Assembly: GCF_025153525.1 (NCBI RefSeq)
Contig: NZ_JANZNR010000005.1
Coordinates: 62,001 to 126,000, forward strand
Direction: 5' to 3'
DNA: 64,000 nt
Origin: Psychroserpens sp. SPM9
GTDB taxonomy: Bacteria > Bacteroidota > Bacteroidia > Flavobacteriales > Flavobacteriaceae
Part shown: piece by piece, positions 52,075 through 61,238 of the stretch
Layout of the letters: every line of letters starts with the position of its first letter
How positions within the stretch are numbered: position 1 is the first letter of the stretch
Position numbers and translations under genes: made by a program
Notes under the pieces: model-generated
The model's database searches: none
Seen by the model: only the letters and a program-made list of their open reading frames with translations
What the model was told of the DNA's origin: nothing

Positions 52075-54927
52075 CTATTTGCTCAAATACATTTTACGTC
52101 TTGAGTATAAGTTGTAAAACTCATCCTCTTTTAAGCTATCAATAAATAAAATACTTTCTCCTGTACTCTTCATTTCTGGACCTAGTTTCTTATTTACATT
52201 AGGGAATTTATTAAACGAAAACACTGGCTGCTTGATGGCATAACCTTCTAATTTCGGATTGAAATTAAAATCGGTTACTTTTTTATCACCTAGCATGACT
52301 TTGGTCGCATAATTTACATACGGTTCTCCATAAGCTTTCGCAATAAAAGGAACTGTACGGGATGCTCTAGGATTGGCTTCAATGATATAAACCATATCAT
52401 CTTTAATAGCGAATTGAATATTGATTAATCCAACAGTATTTAAAGCTAAAGCAATTTTCTTGGTATGATCTTTAATTTGCTGCATTACAAACTCGCCCAA
52501 GTTAAATGGTGGCAAGGTTGCATTACTATCACCAGAATGAATTCCACAAGGTTCAATATGCTCCATAATACCAATGATATAAACATTTTCACCATCGCAA
52601 ATAGCATCAGCTTCGGCTTCTATCGCACCATCCAGATAATGGTCTAAAAGCAATTGATTTCCTGGCATTCTTCGGAGTAAATCAACCACATGTTCTTCAA
52701 GTTCCTCTTTATTAATTACAATCTTCATTCCCTGTCCTCCAAGTACATAGGATGGTCTAACCAAAATTGGAAAGTCTAACACATCAGCAATTGCTGAAGC
52801 TTCGTCTGCGGTCGTTGCAATATCAAATTGCGGATAAGGAATATTATTTTCTTTTAAAAGATTTGAAAATCGTCCTCTATCTTCAGCTAAATCAAGAGAC
52901 TGGTATGTGGTTCCAATAATTTTAATGCCGTAGCGATCTAATTTTTCAGCTAATTTTAATGCTGTTTGGCCACCTAACTGAACAATCACACCTTCGGGTT
53001 TTTCGTGACGAATGATGTCATAAATATGTTCCCAGAATACAGGTTCAAAATATAATTTATCGGCAATGTCAAAATCGGTTGAAACTGTCTCAGGGTTACA
53101 GTTAATCATGATGGTTTCATAACCACATTCGGCAGCTGCCAAAACACCATGAACACAGCAATAATCAAACTCAATCCCTTGTCCGATACGATTCGGACCA
53201 GAGCCTAAAACGATAATTTTCTTTTTATCTGAGACTTCACTTTCATTTGCTGAAAACTTTGTTCCATCGGCTGTTTCGACTTCATTTTCAAACGTTGAAT
53301 AATAATAAGGTGTTTCTGCTTTAAATTCGGCAGCACAAGTATCAACTAACTTATACACACGATTAATATTGAAATCTTCACGTTTTTTATACACCTGACT
53401 TTCCAAGCATTTAAGCATGTGCGCTATTTGTCGGTCACCATAACCTTTTTGTTTGGCTTCGAGCAGCAATTCACGATCTATAGTATCAATTGTAAAGGTT
53501 GAAATTTCTTTCTCTAATTCATGAAGTTCTTCATACTGTTTTAAAAACCACATATCAATTTTAGTGATTTCATGAATTCGGCTTAAAGGAATCCCCATTT
53601 GAATCGCATCATAAATCGCAAAAACGCGATCCCAACTAGCATTTGTTAACTTATCAATAATTTGCTGATAATCTTTATAACCCTTTCCGTCGGCTCCTAA
53701 ACCATTACGTTTAATTTCGAGAGATTGTGTTGCTTTATGAAGTGCTTCCTGGAACGAACGACCAATAGCCATAACTTCTCCAACAGCTTTCATTTGGAGG
53801 CCTAATCGTCGATCTGAACCTTCAAATTTATCGAAATTCCATCGCGGAATCTTCACTACAACATAATCTAATGTTGGTTCGAATAAAGCCGAGGTTGAGC
53901 CTGTAATCTGGTTGCTCAATTCGTCTAAAGTATAACCTATGGCTAATTTCGCTGCTATTTTTGCAATAGGATAACCTGTGGCTTTACTAGCCAAAGCTGA
54001 AGAACGCGATACACGCGGGTTGATTTCAATAGCGATAATTTCTTCATTTTCATCAGGACTCACAGCAAATTGTACATTACAACCACCAGCAAAATCGCCT
54101 ATACTACGCATCATATGAATGGCCATATCACGCATTTTCTGAAATGTTTTATCAGATAAAGTCATTGCTGGCGCAACAGTAATCGAATCTCCAGTATGAA
54201 TCCCCATTGGATCCATATTTTCTATCGTACAAATAATGACAACATTGTCATTTTTATCTCTTAAAAGTTCCAGTTCATATTCTTTCCAACCAATCAAAGC
54301 CTTGTCTATCATCACTTCATGAATTGGAGATACTTCTAAGCCACGCGTTAAAAGCTCGTCAAATTCTTCTTCCTTATAAACAAAAGATGCACCTGCTCCT
54401 CCTAAGGTATAAGAAGCTCTAATCACTAAGGGAAACCCAAAGTCTTGAGCAATTTCTTTTCCTTTTAAATACGAATTAGCTGTTGCTTGCGGCGCCATAC
54501 CCACACCTATTTTAAGCATGAGCTCTCTAAACTGCTCTCTGTCTTCAGTAATATTTATGGCATCAATATCAACACCAATGATATCAACATTAAAATCGGT
54601 CCAAATTCCTTTTTCATCAGCTTCAATACATAAATTTAATGCAGTTTGTCCTCCCATTGTTGGCAAAACGGCATCAATTTGAGGGTGCTCTTTTAAAATT
54701 TTTATGATAGATTTTGTGGTTAAGGGCAAAAGATAGACATGATCGGCCATTGTGGGATCTGTCATAATTGTTGCTGGGTTCGAATTGATAAGAATCGTTT
54801 CAATTCCATCTTCACGAAGCGAGCGAAGCGCTTGTGTTCCTGAATAATCAAATTCACATGCTTGCCCAATGATTATAGGACCTGAGCCTATGATAAGAAT
54901 AGATTTTAATTTTTCGTTTTTTGGCAT
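52075..54927 (-). CDS. carB: Carbamoyl phosphate synthase large subunit, without the C-terminal allosteric domain
   Basis: Large subunit that makes carbamoyl phosphate for arginine and pyrimidine synthesis. Two ATP-grasp halves are present, the first from about 1 to 550 (GSGPIIIGQACEFDYSGTQA; IIAIEINPRVSRSSALASKATGYP), the second from about 555 to 930 (GSGPNRIGQGIEFDYCCVHG; IYIIEANPRASRTVPF). The 950 residues stop soon after LGPEMKSTGES, where the E. coli protein (1073 residues) goes on with the MGS-like domain for UMP, IMP and ornithine control. So the allosteric domain is missing; the small subunit gene is not in this window. A promoter lies just upstream. Confidence 0.97.
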   Translation of the reverse strand: MPKNEKLKSILIIGSGPIIIGQACEFDYSGTQALRSLREDGIETILINSNPATIMTDPTMADHVYLLPLTTKSIIKILKEHPQIDAVLPTMGGQTALNLCIEADEKGIWTDFNVDIIGVDIDAINITEDREQFRELMLKIGVGMAPQATANSYLKGKEIAQDFGFPLVIRASYTLGGAGASFVYKEEEFDELLTRGLEVSPIHEVMIDKALIGWKEYELELLRDKNDNVVIICTIENMDPMGIHTGDSITVAPAMTLSDKTFQKMRDMAIHMMRSIGDFAGGCNVQFAVSPDENEEIIAIEINPRVSRSSALASKATGYPIAKIAAKLAIGYTLDELSNQITGSTSALFEPTLDYVVVKIPRWNFDKFEGSDRRLGLQMKAVGEVMAIGRSFQEALHKATQSLEIKRNGLGADGKGYKDYQQIIDKLTNASWDRVFAIYDAIQMGIPLSRIHEITKIDMWFLKQYEELHELEKEISTFTIDTIDRELLLEAKQKGYGDRQIAHMLKCLESQVYKKREDFNINRVYKLVDTCAAEFKAETPYYYSTFENEVETADGTKFSANESEVSDKKKIIVLGSGPNRIGQGIEFDYCCVHGVLAAAECGYETIMINCNPETVSTDFDIADKLYFEPVFWEHIYDIIRHEKPEGVIVQLGGQTALKLAEKLDRYGIKIIGTTYQSLDLAEDRGRFSNLLKENNIPYPQFDIATTADEASAIADVLDFPILVRPSYVLGGQGMKIVINKEELEEHVVDLLRRMPGNQLLLDHYLDGAIEAEADAICDGENVYIIGIMEHIEPCGIHSGDSNATLPPFNLGEFVMQQIKDHTKKIALALNTVGLINIQFAIKDDMVYIIEANPRASRTVPFIAKAYGEPYVNYATKVMLGDKKVTDFNFNPKLEGYAIKQPVFSFNKFPNVNKKLGPEMKSTGESILFIDSLKEDEFYNLYSRRKMYLSK

Positions 54928-54950
54928 TTCTTTTTAATCTTTAGAGAGTT

Positions 54951-54977
54951 CAAAAATAGGTAACATATAGGTACAAA
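54951..54977 (-). promoter_or_regulatory. Promoter of carB
   Basis: On the minus strand TATTTTTG (54958-54951) matches TAnnTTTG, and TTTG at 54977-54974, in the T tract of the rpmH terminator, can serve as the -33 element with 15 bases between. The ATG of carB is 24 bases downstream. Confidence 0.5.
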
Positions 54978-55006
54978 AAAAGGTGTTACACCTAAGTAAC
55001 ACCTTT
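54975..55006 (-). terminator. Intrinsic terminator of rpmH
   Basis: AAAGGTGTTAC (54979-54989) pairs with GTAACACCTTT (54996-55006), loop of six bases, followed on the minus strand by seven T residues. It lies 24 bases after the stop of rpmH. Confidence 0.88.
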
Positions 55007-55029
55007 AATATATTAACAATTGTTAATCA

Positions 55030-55191
55030 TTATCTTTTATGTCTAGTTTCAGATGATACAGACAATTTCTTTCTTCCTTTAGCTCTTCTACGTGCTAAAA
55101 CTTTTCTTCCGTTAACAGAAGCCATTCTTTCTCTGAAACCGTGTTTATTTCTTCTTTTTCTTTTTGACGGTTGAAACGTTCTTTTTGGCAT
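55030..55191 (-). CDS. rpmH: 50S ribosomal protein L34
   Basis: A 53-residue basic ribosomal protein of the large subunit. It starts [20 protein letters not shown], then [19 protein letters not shown], a complete L34, and has a short C-terminal extension of about nine residues ([10 protein letters not shown]) beyond the usual 44-46. It is missing from ORF surveys that ask for 60 codons. It has a perfect promoter and its own terminator, so it is monocistronic here; rnpA, its usual neighbour elsewhere, is not adjacent. Confidence 0.97.
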   Translation of the reverse strand: MPKRTFQPSKRKRRNKHGFRERMASVNGRKVLARRRAKGRKKLSVSSETRHKR

Positions 55192-55256
55192 TGTCTTATA
55201 TTTTTAAAAAACTTATATCTTTTTTGGTTGAATTGAGCTGCTCTCAAAACTGCGTG

Positions 55257-55287
55257 CAAATATACAAAGAGTTTTTACTTTGCCAAA
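55257..55287 (-). promoter_or_regulatory. Promoter of rpmH
   Basis: On the minus strand TTTG (55287-55284), then 19 bases, then TATATTTG (55264-55257). Both elements and their distance match the Bacteroidota sigma consensus; this is the best promoter in the window. Confidence 0.75.
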
Positions 55288-55387
55288 CCTAAAATAAAAT
55301 TATTTTCTGTTAAAGATAACAATCCTATTACTAGTAACAAATTGATAAAAAATTAGTTTCTTTGTAGCTCCTAAAATTAAATACTAA

Positions 55388-56287
55388 ATGAAGTCTCTTT
55401 TACTCAGGTTTTTTGTTGCATTTATTGTTACTACAAACCTTATAACTGCACAAACAAAACTTGCATATAATTTAAATGTTGGTGATGAATTTAAAGTCAA
55501 TCAAATTGCAATACAAGATATTGTACAAGACATGAATGGTCAAAAGCACGAAATGAAAAATTTACTTGAAGGTGATTTTACATTTGCTATTGAAGCTGTT
55601 AATGACAGTGTTTACCACATCAAGTTTAAATTTGACCGCTTTAAAATGGTGTCGACCTCTAACTTAATGGGCGAACTATTTAATATTAATACAGCAGACC
55701 CGATTGAGGAGGATGATATTGAAGGTAAATTATTTTCGCAATTAGTTAAAACCGATTTAAAAATGATCATGTATAAGAATGGAAAAATAAAATCCATTAC
55801 AGGTTCTAAGGCTCTTATTAATAATATGGTGAATGCCGCTGGCGATTTTGATGAATTCACTAAAGAATTGATGAAAGAGTCTATGAAAAAAGAGTTTAGT
55901 AATGAAAGTCTAGCCAAGAGCTTTGAGCAAATGACCTATATTTATCCATCTAAGAAGGTAGCAAAAGGTGATACTTGGAATAATAAATTTGAAGGGGATT
56001 TGTCTTCAGAAAACACATGGACTCTTAAGAGTATCAAAAAAGATGATGTTGAAATAACTGGACAAAGCACCATTACCTTTAATACTATAGATGAAGATTT
56101 AGAAATGAAGCTAACAGGTGAGATGACTTCTGACCTGATTACATCTTTTGAAACTGGTTTTGTAAAAACAATGAAAACCCATTCTGTTGCTAAAGGCAAT
56201 TCTATTTTACACAATATGAATGACCTCGAAGTACCAACAACTATTACCTCAAATATCACCTATAAAGTAGAAAAACATGTTCAATAA
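55388..56287 (+). CDS. Exported DUF6263-like protein
   Basis: A 299-residue protein with a signal peptide (ends LITAQ, about 22). The remainder resembles the DUF6263 family: LAYNLNVGDEFKVNQIAIQDI at the start, a central helical part with KELMKESMKKEF, and IYPSKKVAKGDTWNNKFEGDL with a beta-rich C-terminal half. Its role is unknown; it acts in the periplasm or outer membrane. It overlaps the next gene, a membrane protein with TPR-like helices, by 11 bases, so they form one unit. Confidence 0.72.
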   Translation: MKSLLLRFFVAFIVTTNLITAQTKLAYNLNVGDEFKVNQIAIQDIVQDMNGQKHEMKNLLEGDFTFAIEAVNDSVYHIKFKFDRFKMVSTSNLMGELFNINTADPIEEDDIEGKLFSQLVKTDLKMIMYKNGKIKSITGSKALINNMVNAAGDFDEFTKELMKESMKKEFSNESLAKSFEQMTYIYPSKKVAKGDTWNNKFEGDLSSENTWTLKSIKKDDVEITGQSTITFNTIDEDLEMKLTGEMTSDLITSFETGFVKTMKTHSVAKGNSILHNMNDLEVPTTITSNITYKVEKHVQ

Positions 56288-56837
56288 AAATATCAAACTT
56301 GTTATTGCAGCACTTATTATAGCTTATGCTGTTTACCAATTTACTGAAGGTTTTATTGGAAATGGAATTATGTACATTTTATTATCGTTAATTTTCATCT
56401 TCCTTTACTTCAAAAATGAATTTATACTATTAGCGTTTTTAAAATTAAGAAAGCAGGATTTTGAAGGTGCTAAAAAATGGTTGAGCAAAATCAAAAACCC
56501 GCCTAGTGCATTAGTAAAAAAACAAGAAGGTTATTACAATTACCTTCATGGTGTTATGGTTTCGCAAACGAATATGAACGAAGCCGAAAAATACTTCAAA
56601 AAAGCATTAGACTTAGGATTATCAATGGATCATGATGTCGCTATGGCTAAGTTAAATTTAGCCGGAATAGCTTTCAGTAAACGCAGACCTTTAGAGGCTA
56701 AACAATTGTTAAATGAAGCCCAGAAATTAGATAAAAGAGGGATTTTAACCGAACAGATTAAAATGATGAAAGATGGCATGAAAAAATCTCAAGGTCCAAA
56801 ACAACACTACGGAAATCGCAATATGAGACGTCGTTAA
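56277..56837 (+). CDS. Membrane protein with TPR-like repeats
   Basis: A 186-residue protein with two N-terminal hydrophobic segments (about 6-22 and 30-46) and a cytoplasmic TPR-like region (about 58-160, with LRKQDFEGAKKWLSKI, MNEAEKYFKKALDLGL and PLEAKQLLNEAQKL), then a basic tail ending RNMRRR. It starts inside the last codons of the DUF6263-like gene, so the two are coupled. Its function is not known; TPR regions usually bind protein partners. Confidence 0.7.
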   Translation: MFNKNIKLVIAALIIAYAVYQFTEGFIGNGIMYILLSLIFIFLYFKNEFILLAFLKLRKQDFEGAKKWLSKIKNPPSALVKKQEGYYNYLHGVMVSQTNMNEAEKYFKKALDLGLSMDHDVAMAKLNLAGIAFSKRRPLEAKQLLNEAQKLDKRGILTEQIKMMKDGMKKSQGPKQHYGNRNMRRR

Positions 56838-56944
56838 AGACACGAAACAACGTTACTTTCGTCGGTTTATTGTTCAAAAAGAGGACACTTCTCTAAAAAT
56901 TAGACCTTTCAACGAGTTTATTTAGGTGTAGGATGTATTACATA

Positions 56945-56952
56945 TACATTTG
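56945..56952 (+). promoter_or_regulatory. Promoter -7 box (TACATTTG)
   Basis: Full match to TAnnTTTG, 28 bases before the ATG at 56981. No clear -33 element. Confidence 0.45.
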
Positions 56953-56980
56953 TAATGTATTAACCTACAAATAATTAACA

Positions 56981-57670
56981 ATGCGACTCTATGCAACACT
57001 ACTACTATTTATAAGTATATTTTTGGTACATGCCCAACAACCAAAGATGTATTTTGACATGCAGTTATCAAAGCACCTAAAAGCTTACAAGACCCAATCT
57101 GAAGTAGCAATAGAAAATAACGACAAAGCGCATGCTGAGTTTCTCTTTGATTCTTTATTTAACAATCATTTAAAGCTGAGTTATATTTCTGAAATGACCT
57201 TGAACAAGGTTAATGGCGGCCAACTTAATACTGCTGATGTAGACCATGCCTTTCTTTTAATTACAAAATCGGCTTGGGAACAAATTGACGAGAAAGAAAT
57301 TGAAGCGATTAATAGAATGTCTAAAATGTACAAAGGACAAGTTGATATTGTTGTTTTATTCTGGACATCGAGATCTATCGCTAAAAAACGAGGAAGCGAT
57401 TTCAGTTCGTTAGTGACTGTCACTTACGTTGATGAACGAGACAATAATGCTAATCACATCATCAAACCTTATAAACATTCGTTTGGAGCACCAACTTGTT
57501 TTTTCATTTCTGAAAACAAACAACTCTTAGATATTGACAGAAAGTTTACTGCAAATTTAAATCTGGAGGATTCTGAATTAGCCTTTGAATCGGCACATCA
57601 GCAAATAAAAAAGTTGATTCTTTTTAATGACGAAGCAACAAACGAAGGAATCATCACAACCTTAAATTAA
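56981..57670 (+). CDS. Exported protein, possibly thioredoxin-like fold without CxxC
   Basis: A 229-residue protein with a signal peptide (ends LVHAQ, about 19). Its middle has a pattern reminiscent of a thioredoxin fold (QVDIVVLFWTSRSIAKKRGSDFSSLVTVTYVDERD, then APTCFFISENKQLLDI with the cis-Pro-like APT), but the CxxC motif is absent at the expected place after FWTS. So no disulfide exchange is expected. The family is not recognised. It has a good promoter, and its stop is three bases from the convergent cardiolipin synthase gene. Confidence 0.62.
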   Translation: MRLYATLLLFISIFLVHAQQPKMYFDMQLSKHLKAYKTQSEVAIENNDKAHAEFLFDSLFNNHLKLSYISEMTLNKVNGGQLNTADVDHAFLLITKSAWEQIDEKEIEAINRMSKMYKGQVDIVVLFWTSRSIAKKRGSDFSSLVTVTYVDERDNNANHIIKPYKHSFGAPTCFFISENKQLLDIDRKFTANLNLEDSELAFESAHQQIKKLILFNDEATNEGIITTLN

Positions 57671-57673
57671 TTA

Positions 57674-59128
57674 CTATAGCAAAGGTGCCCAAAGCCTGGT
57701 AAAAGATTCTTTTAGCTTATCTAGTTTTGGTCGGTTATTCCATTCCGTAAAATCAATAATTTCAGAGTCTTCTATATCTTTAAGAAATTGAGACTTTAAG
57801 AGTTTACTTTCTTCTGTATCGTAAATCAACGCATTAATTTCAAAATTAATATTAAAGCTTCTGTTATCAAAATTACAGGTGCCAATTGTAGAAAACACAT
57901 CGTCAACCACCATCGTTTTTGCATGCACAAATCCCTTACTATATCTATAGATCTTTACCTCTGCTTCCAGCAAAGGCTCTAAATAAGAATTTGTAGCGTG
58001 CTCGGCAACCCAACTATCAGATGTTTTAGGAATAATAAGTCGTACATCAACACCTATTTTTGCTGCAATTTGCAAAGCGGTAATGATTTGATCATTAGGA
58101 ATAAAATACGGTGTTGTGATATAGATATAACTTTCGGCATTATTGATTGCTGTTAAAATAGCCTCCATAATATTAGCCCAATCGGTATCAGGACCACTCG
58201 CAGCAATTTGAACTGCCACATTTTTCTCACAAGTTGTGACTGGAAAATAACTTTCTTTTATTTCAATTTCACGTTTGGTAACAAAGTCCCAGGTGGTCAA
58301 AAAATGAAACTGCAAAACCTTTGTCGCTTCACCATCTATTCTTAAATGCGTATCTCTCCAGTATTTATTAGAATCTGGAGAATTGACATAATTATCTGAA
58401 ATATTGATACCGCCAACATAACCTATTTGACCGTCAATCACGACAATTTTTCTATGGTTTCTGTAATTAGACTTTCCTGTGAAACTAGAAAACACCACTG
58501 GCATAAACGGAAAATGTTCAATTCCACTCTCATTGAGTTGATGCTTCATTGCCGAAGACAATTTACTTCCAACATCGTCATAACTTATTTTAACCTCAAC
58601 GCCTTCTCTGGCTTTTTCACATAGCGTATCCAATATTTCTGTACCAATGGCATCGTCTTTAATAATGTAATACTCTAAATGAATATGACTTTTGGCTTGG
58701 TTTAAATCTTTAAGCAAGCGTTCAAACTTAACTTCTCCATTAAACATAATTTCTACGTCATTCCGTAAGGTTAAGGGAGAGCGTTCACTGGCTTTAAGAA
58801 GTTTGACCAGCTTTATTTTTTCATCCAGTTTATCATTGATTTTCTTTAAATCACGGCCTTCCATTCTTAAACTCTCTCCAGCGGATTGAATAACTTTGGA
58901 ATTGACAATATGCTTACGATTGAATATTTTAGTCTTTCGGTATTGTTGTCCGAAGAGATAATAAATCACCAATCCGAAAAACGGAAAAAGTGCTAAAATG
59001 ATGATGTAAGAAACGGTTTTGGTCGGACTGATATTTTTTAACAATACCGTTATAATTGCCGAAACTGCCAACAGGTAATTGACAATTATTAAAATGGACC
59101 AAAAATGCTCTTTTATAAAATCAATCAT
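57674..59128 (-). CDS. cls: Cardiolipin synthase (PLD superfamily)
   Basis: Membrane enzyme of 484 residues that makes cardiolipin from two phosphatidylglycerols. Two N-terminal membrane segments (about 8-30 and 38-60) with the PLDc_N pattern come first. The HKD motifs are H225-K227-D232 (NHRKIVVIDG) and H402-K404-D409 (VHAKTMVVDD), each followed by the expected GG or GTCNFDNRS block. It is the second gene of a unit with the lytic transglycosylase, whose stop overlaps its start by one base. The pair joins membrane lipid and peptidoglycan functions in one transcript. Confidence 0.93.
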   Translation of the reverse strand: MIDFIKEHFWSILIIVNYLLAVSAIITVLLKNISPTKTVSYIIILALFPFFGLVIYYLFGQQYRKTKIFNRKHIVNSKVIQSAGESLRMEGRDLKKINDKLDEKIKLVKLLKASERSPLTLRNDVEIMFNGEVKFERLLKDLNQAKSHIHLEYYIIKDDAIGTEILDTLCEKAREGVEVKISYDDVGSKLSSAMKHQLNESGIEHFPFMPVVFSSFTGKSNYRNHRKIVVIDGQIGYVGGINISDNYVNSPDSNKYWRDTHLRIDGEATKVLQFHFLTTWDFVTKREIEIKESYFPVTTCEKNVAVQIAASGPDTDWANIMEAILTAINNAESYIYITTPYFIPNDQIITALQIAAKIGVDVRLIIPKTSDSWVAEHATNSYLEPLLEAEVKIYRYSKGFVHAKTMVVDDVFSTIGTCNFDNRSFNINFEINALIYDTEESKLLKSQFLKDIEDSEIIDFTEWNNRPKLDKLKESFTRLWAPLL

Positions 59129-60078
59129 TAGGGTTTAACCGAATAGAATCCTTCTTTAGGGATTTCTATATAGTATTTTTTTCTAGACTTATTGTTAAGC
59201 TTAGGCTCTCTTAACCACGGATTGTGGATTTTAAGTATTTTGTAGTTGATGCCATATCGTTGTGCGAATTTTGTGAAATCGGTAACCGCAGTATCCACTT
59301 CTACTTTATACGTAGGAATAGGTTTGTATAAATCTTCAGATGTAAAATTAAACCCATATTTAGTTGGATTGCCTAAAATTTCCTTCAACGCAACAATTCT
59401 AAATACATAGCGACCTGTTTCTTCTCCTAGCAACAAATCGTAATAGTTAGAAACATTTTGTTCATTTAAACGTCTGGAAACACCTGCGTTTCCAGCATTA
59501 TAAGCCGCTGCGGCTAAGGTCCAAGATCCTAAAGCCTCTTTAGATTTTAATAAATATTTACAAGCGACTTCTGTAGCCATTTCCAAATGGTAACGCTCAT
59601 CAACATTACTGTTAACTTCCAAACCATTTTCACGACCTGTTGCAGGCATAATTTGCCATACACCTCGTGCGCCTGCTGGAGACACCGCATTGGTTAAACC
59701 ACTTTCAATAACTGCTAGGTACTTAAAATCTTCAGGAATCCCATGCTTTTTCAGTATAGGTTCAATAATCGGAAAATACTTTTCGGCACGTTTAAACATT
59801 AACAAGCCATTAGATTGCCAATAGGTATTAACCAATAACTCTCGGTCCATGCGTTCTAAAATATCTGGATCGTTTAATGGCATAGCCTCGCCTGCAAAAT
59901 TCAAATCATCAGGGACAGATAAAGCATAAACATTATAGTCGTTTATCATTTTTGAAGTCTCTGCTACATCATGATCATACGGTATTTCATCGACCTTATC
60001 AGATTGTACAGCAAAAATAAATAGCCCAGACACACATACTAAACCAATAGCTGCTAAAATATTTTTAATAATTGTCAT
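59128..60078 (-). CDS. Membrane-anchored lytic transglycosylase (SLT, MltD-like)
   Basis: A 316-residue enzyme that cleaves peptidoglycan with formation of 1,6-anhydro-muramic ends. An N-terminal anchor (about 7-24) comes first. The SLT domain (about 105-230) has the catalytic Glu at residue 125 (AVIESGLTN), then SPAGARGVWQIMPATGREN and AAAAYNAGNAGVSRR. The C-terminal part (about 260-316) resembles a degenerate LysM-type region. Its last base overlaps the start of the cardiolipin synthase gene. The signal anchor places the enzyme in the periplasm. Confidence 0.93.
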   Translation of the reverse strand: MTIIKNILAAIGLVCVSGLFIFAVQSDKVDEIPYDHDVAETSKMINDYNVYALSVPDDLNFAGEAMPLNDPDILERMDRELLVNTYWQSNGLLMFKRAEKYFPIIEPILKKHGIPEDFKYLAVIESGLTNAVSPAGARGVWQIMPATGRENGLEVNSNVDERYHLEMATEVACKYLLKSKEALGSWTLAAAAYNAGNAGVSRRLNEQNVSNYYDLLLGEETGRYVFRIVALKEILGNPTKYGFNFTSEDLYKPIPTYKVEVDTAVTDFTKFAQRYGINYKILKIHNPWLREPKLNNKSRKKYYIEIPKEGFYSVKP

Positions 60079-60150
60079 AATCGTTGTATTTAGGGACAGC
60101 CATTAATTGACTGCATTTCAAATGTATAAAATTAAATGATGCCTTTCAAG

Positions 60151-60822
60151 TTAGTATAAAATTAGTTTTGGTAAATTTTCGTTAAACCATTTAAACTTAT
60201 TAATGACCATGATATGCGAACCGCCTTTTAAAACAATACAGTTGCCGCCACATGAATGCGGGAAAACCGCATCTTTATCACCATGAATATAAATAGCATC
60301 AGGATTAGGCGCATCTTGATTCCATTCAATAACTTGTTCAATGGCCCAATCTAAATAGTGTTTATCACTTACCGACAGGTATTTTTTATACAATTCTATA
60401 CGTTTTATAATGGTCTCTCCAAATGCATATTTCGCCAGGACATCGATACTGGCCACCAACTGTGTTGGTAGTAGCTTATAGGCCTTCGTGTACTTCATGA
60501 CTTTCATACGCTTTGGGAGCTCGTGCTTAGATTTTACGCTAGATACGACAAACAATTTTCTTAACGTTATATGCTTGCATATTTCTTGCACTAAAATACC
60601 ACCAAAAGACACGCCTAATAATACAATATTGTCATGATGAATTTGCTCTGCAATCATGCGCTTGGCATAAGACTCCAGCGATTCCTTTTTCTCAGGCATC
60701 ATCCACTCTAACCAATGGATTTTAAATTGATCTTCAGGTAATTTTATATGTTCGAATATCGTAGGGTTTGCTGCCATTCCTGGCATAAGATACACGTGTA
60801 TAATTTCTTGTTGCATAAGCAA
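60151..60822 (-). CDS. Alpha/beta hydrolase
   Basis: A 223-residue cytoplasmic protein with the alpha/beta hydrolase fold. The nucleophile elbow is GVSFGG (about 65-70), the Asp lies in HGDKDAVFP (about 185-193) and the His in GGSHIMV (about 205-211), so the catalytic triad is complete. The substrate is not predictable. It is monocistronic; a probable -7 box (TACTTTTG) lies 62 bases upstream, overlapping the region of the divergent gene's promoter. Confidence 0.85.
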   Translation of the reverse strand: MLMQQEIIHVYLMPGMAANPTIFEHIKLPEDQFKIHWLEWMMPEKKESLESYAKRMIAEQIHHDNIVLLGVSFGGILVQEICKHITLRKLFVVSSVKSKHELPKRMKVMKYTKAYKLLPTQLVASIDVLAKYAFGETIIKRIELYKKYLSVSDKHYLDWAIEQVIEWNQDAPNPDAIYIHGDKDAVFPHSCGGNCIVLKGGSHIMVINKFKWFNENLPKLILY

Positions 60823-60835
60823 TTATAGTATTGAG

Positions 60836-60868
60836 TTTGTAATATCTCTTAAATTTTTCGTAAATTTG
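60836..60868 (+). promoter_or_regulatory. Promoter of the GNAT-like gene
   Basis: TTTG (60836-60839), 21 bases, then TAAATTTG (60861-60868), a full consensus. The start codon of the gene is at 60933. Confidence 0.55.
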
Positions 60869-60883
60869 CATTACAAAACTATG

Positions 60884-60891
60884 CAAAAGTA
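60884..60891 (-). promoter_or_regulatory. -7 box of the alpha/beta hydrolase gene
   Basis: On the minus strand TACTTTTG, a full match to TAnnTTTG, 61 bases before the start codon at 60822. Its transcript starts inside the divergent promoter region, so the two genes probably influence each other. Confidence 0.4.
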
Positions 60892-60932
60892 TAGTTCTAC
60901 CCTACCGACCATTGAATTAAATACAAATTATT

Positions 60933-61229
60933 ATGATTGATGCTGCTGAATTAACAGACAATGACTTTTTACGCCAATTTGAACTGAAAGTCGATGGTAA
61001 TCTTGCAAAGATTGAATATTCGCTCCAAGACCGAAAAATCTTTTTAACCAAACTTATTATTCCTGAAGGGATTTCAAATGAAGACTTTGAAGAAGAGTTT
61101 TTAACACTCGTTTTTGACACCATTTCTGAACGAAACATCAGTGTGGTTCCTACAAGTCCGGAAATCGCAAAATTTATCAGGCGCCACCGCAAATACAAAA
61201 AATTGCTTCCAGTAGGCATTAGAATATAA
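60933..61229 (+). CDS. Small GNAT-like (NATD1-type) protein lacking the acetyl-CoA loop
   Basis: A 98-residue protein that fits the small N-acetyltransferase family of the NATD1/YjdJ type: FELKVDGNLAKIEYSLQDRKIFLTKLIIPEG in outline, then the C-terminal ERNISVVPTSPEIAKFIRRHRKYKKLL with the usual VVP and H-x-Y elements. The loop that normally carries RGxGxG/A to hold acetyl-CoA is replaced by EGISNEDFEEEF, which is acidic. So binding of acetyl-CoA is doubtful and the protein may have another role. It has a good promoter and a strong terminator. Confidence 0.75.
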   Translation: MIDAAELTDNDFLRQFELKVDGNLAKIEYSLQDRKIFLTKLIIPEGISNEDFEEEFLTLVFDTISERNISVVPTSPEIAKFIRRHRKYKKLLPVGIRI

Positions 61230-61238
61230 CACAAAAAA

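Noticed and set aside
55942-56259. Open frame of 105 codons on the minus strand
   Set aside because: Antisense shadow of the DUF6263-like gene; no promoter and no domain.
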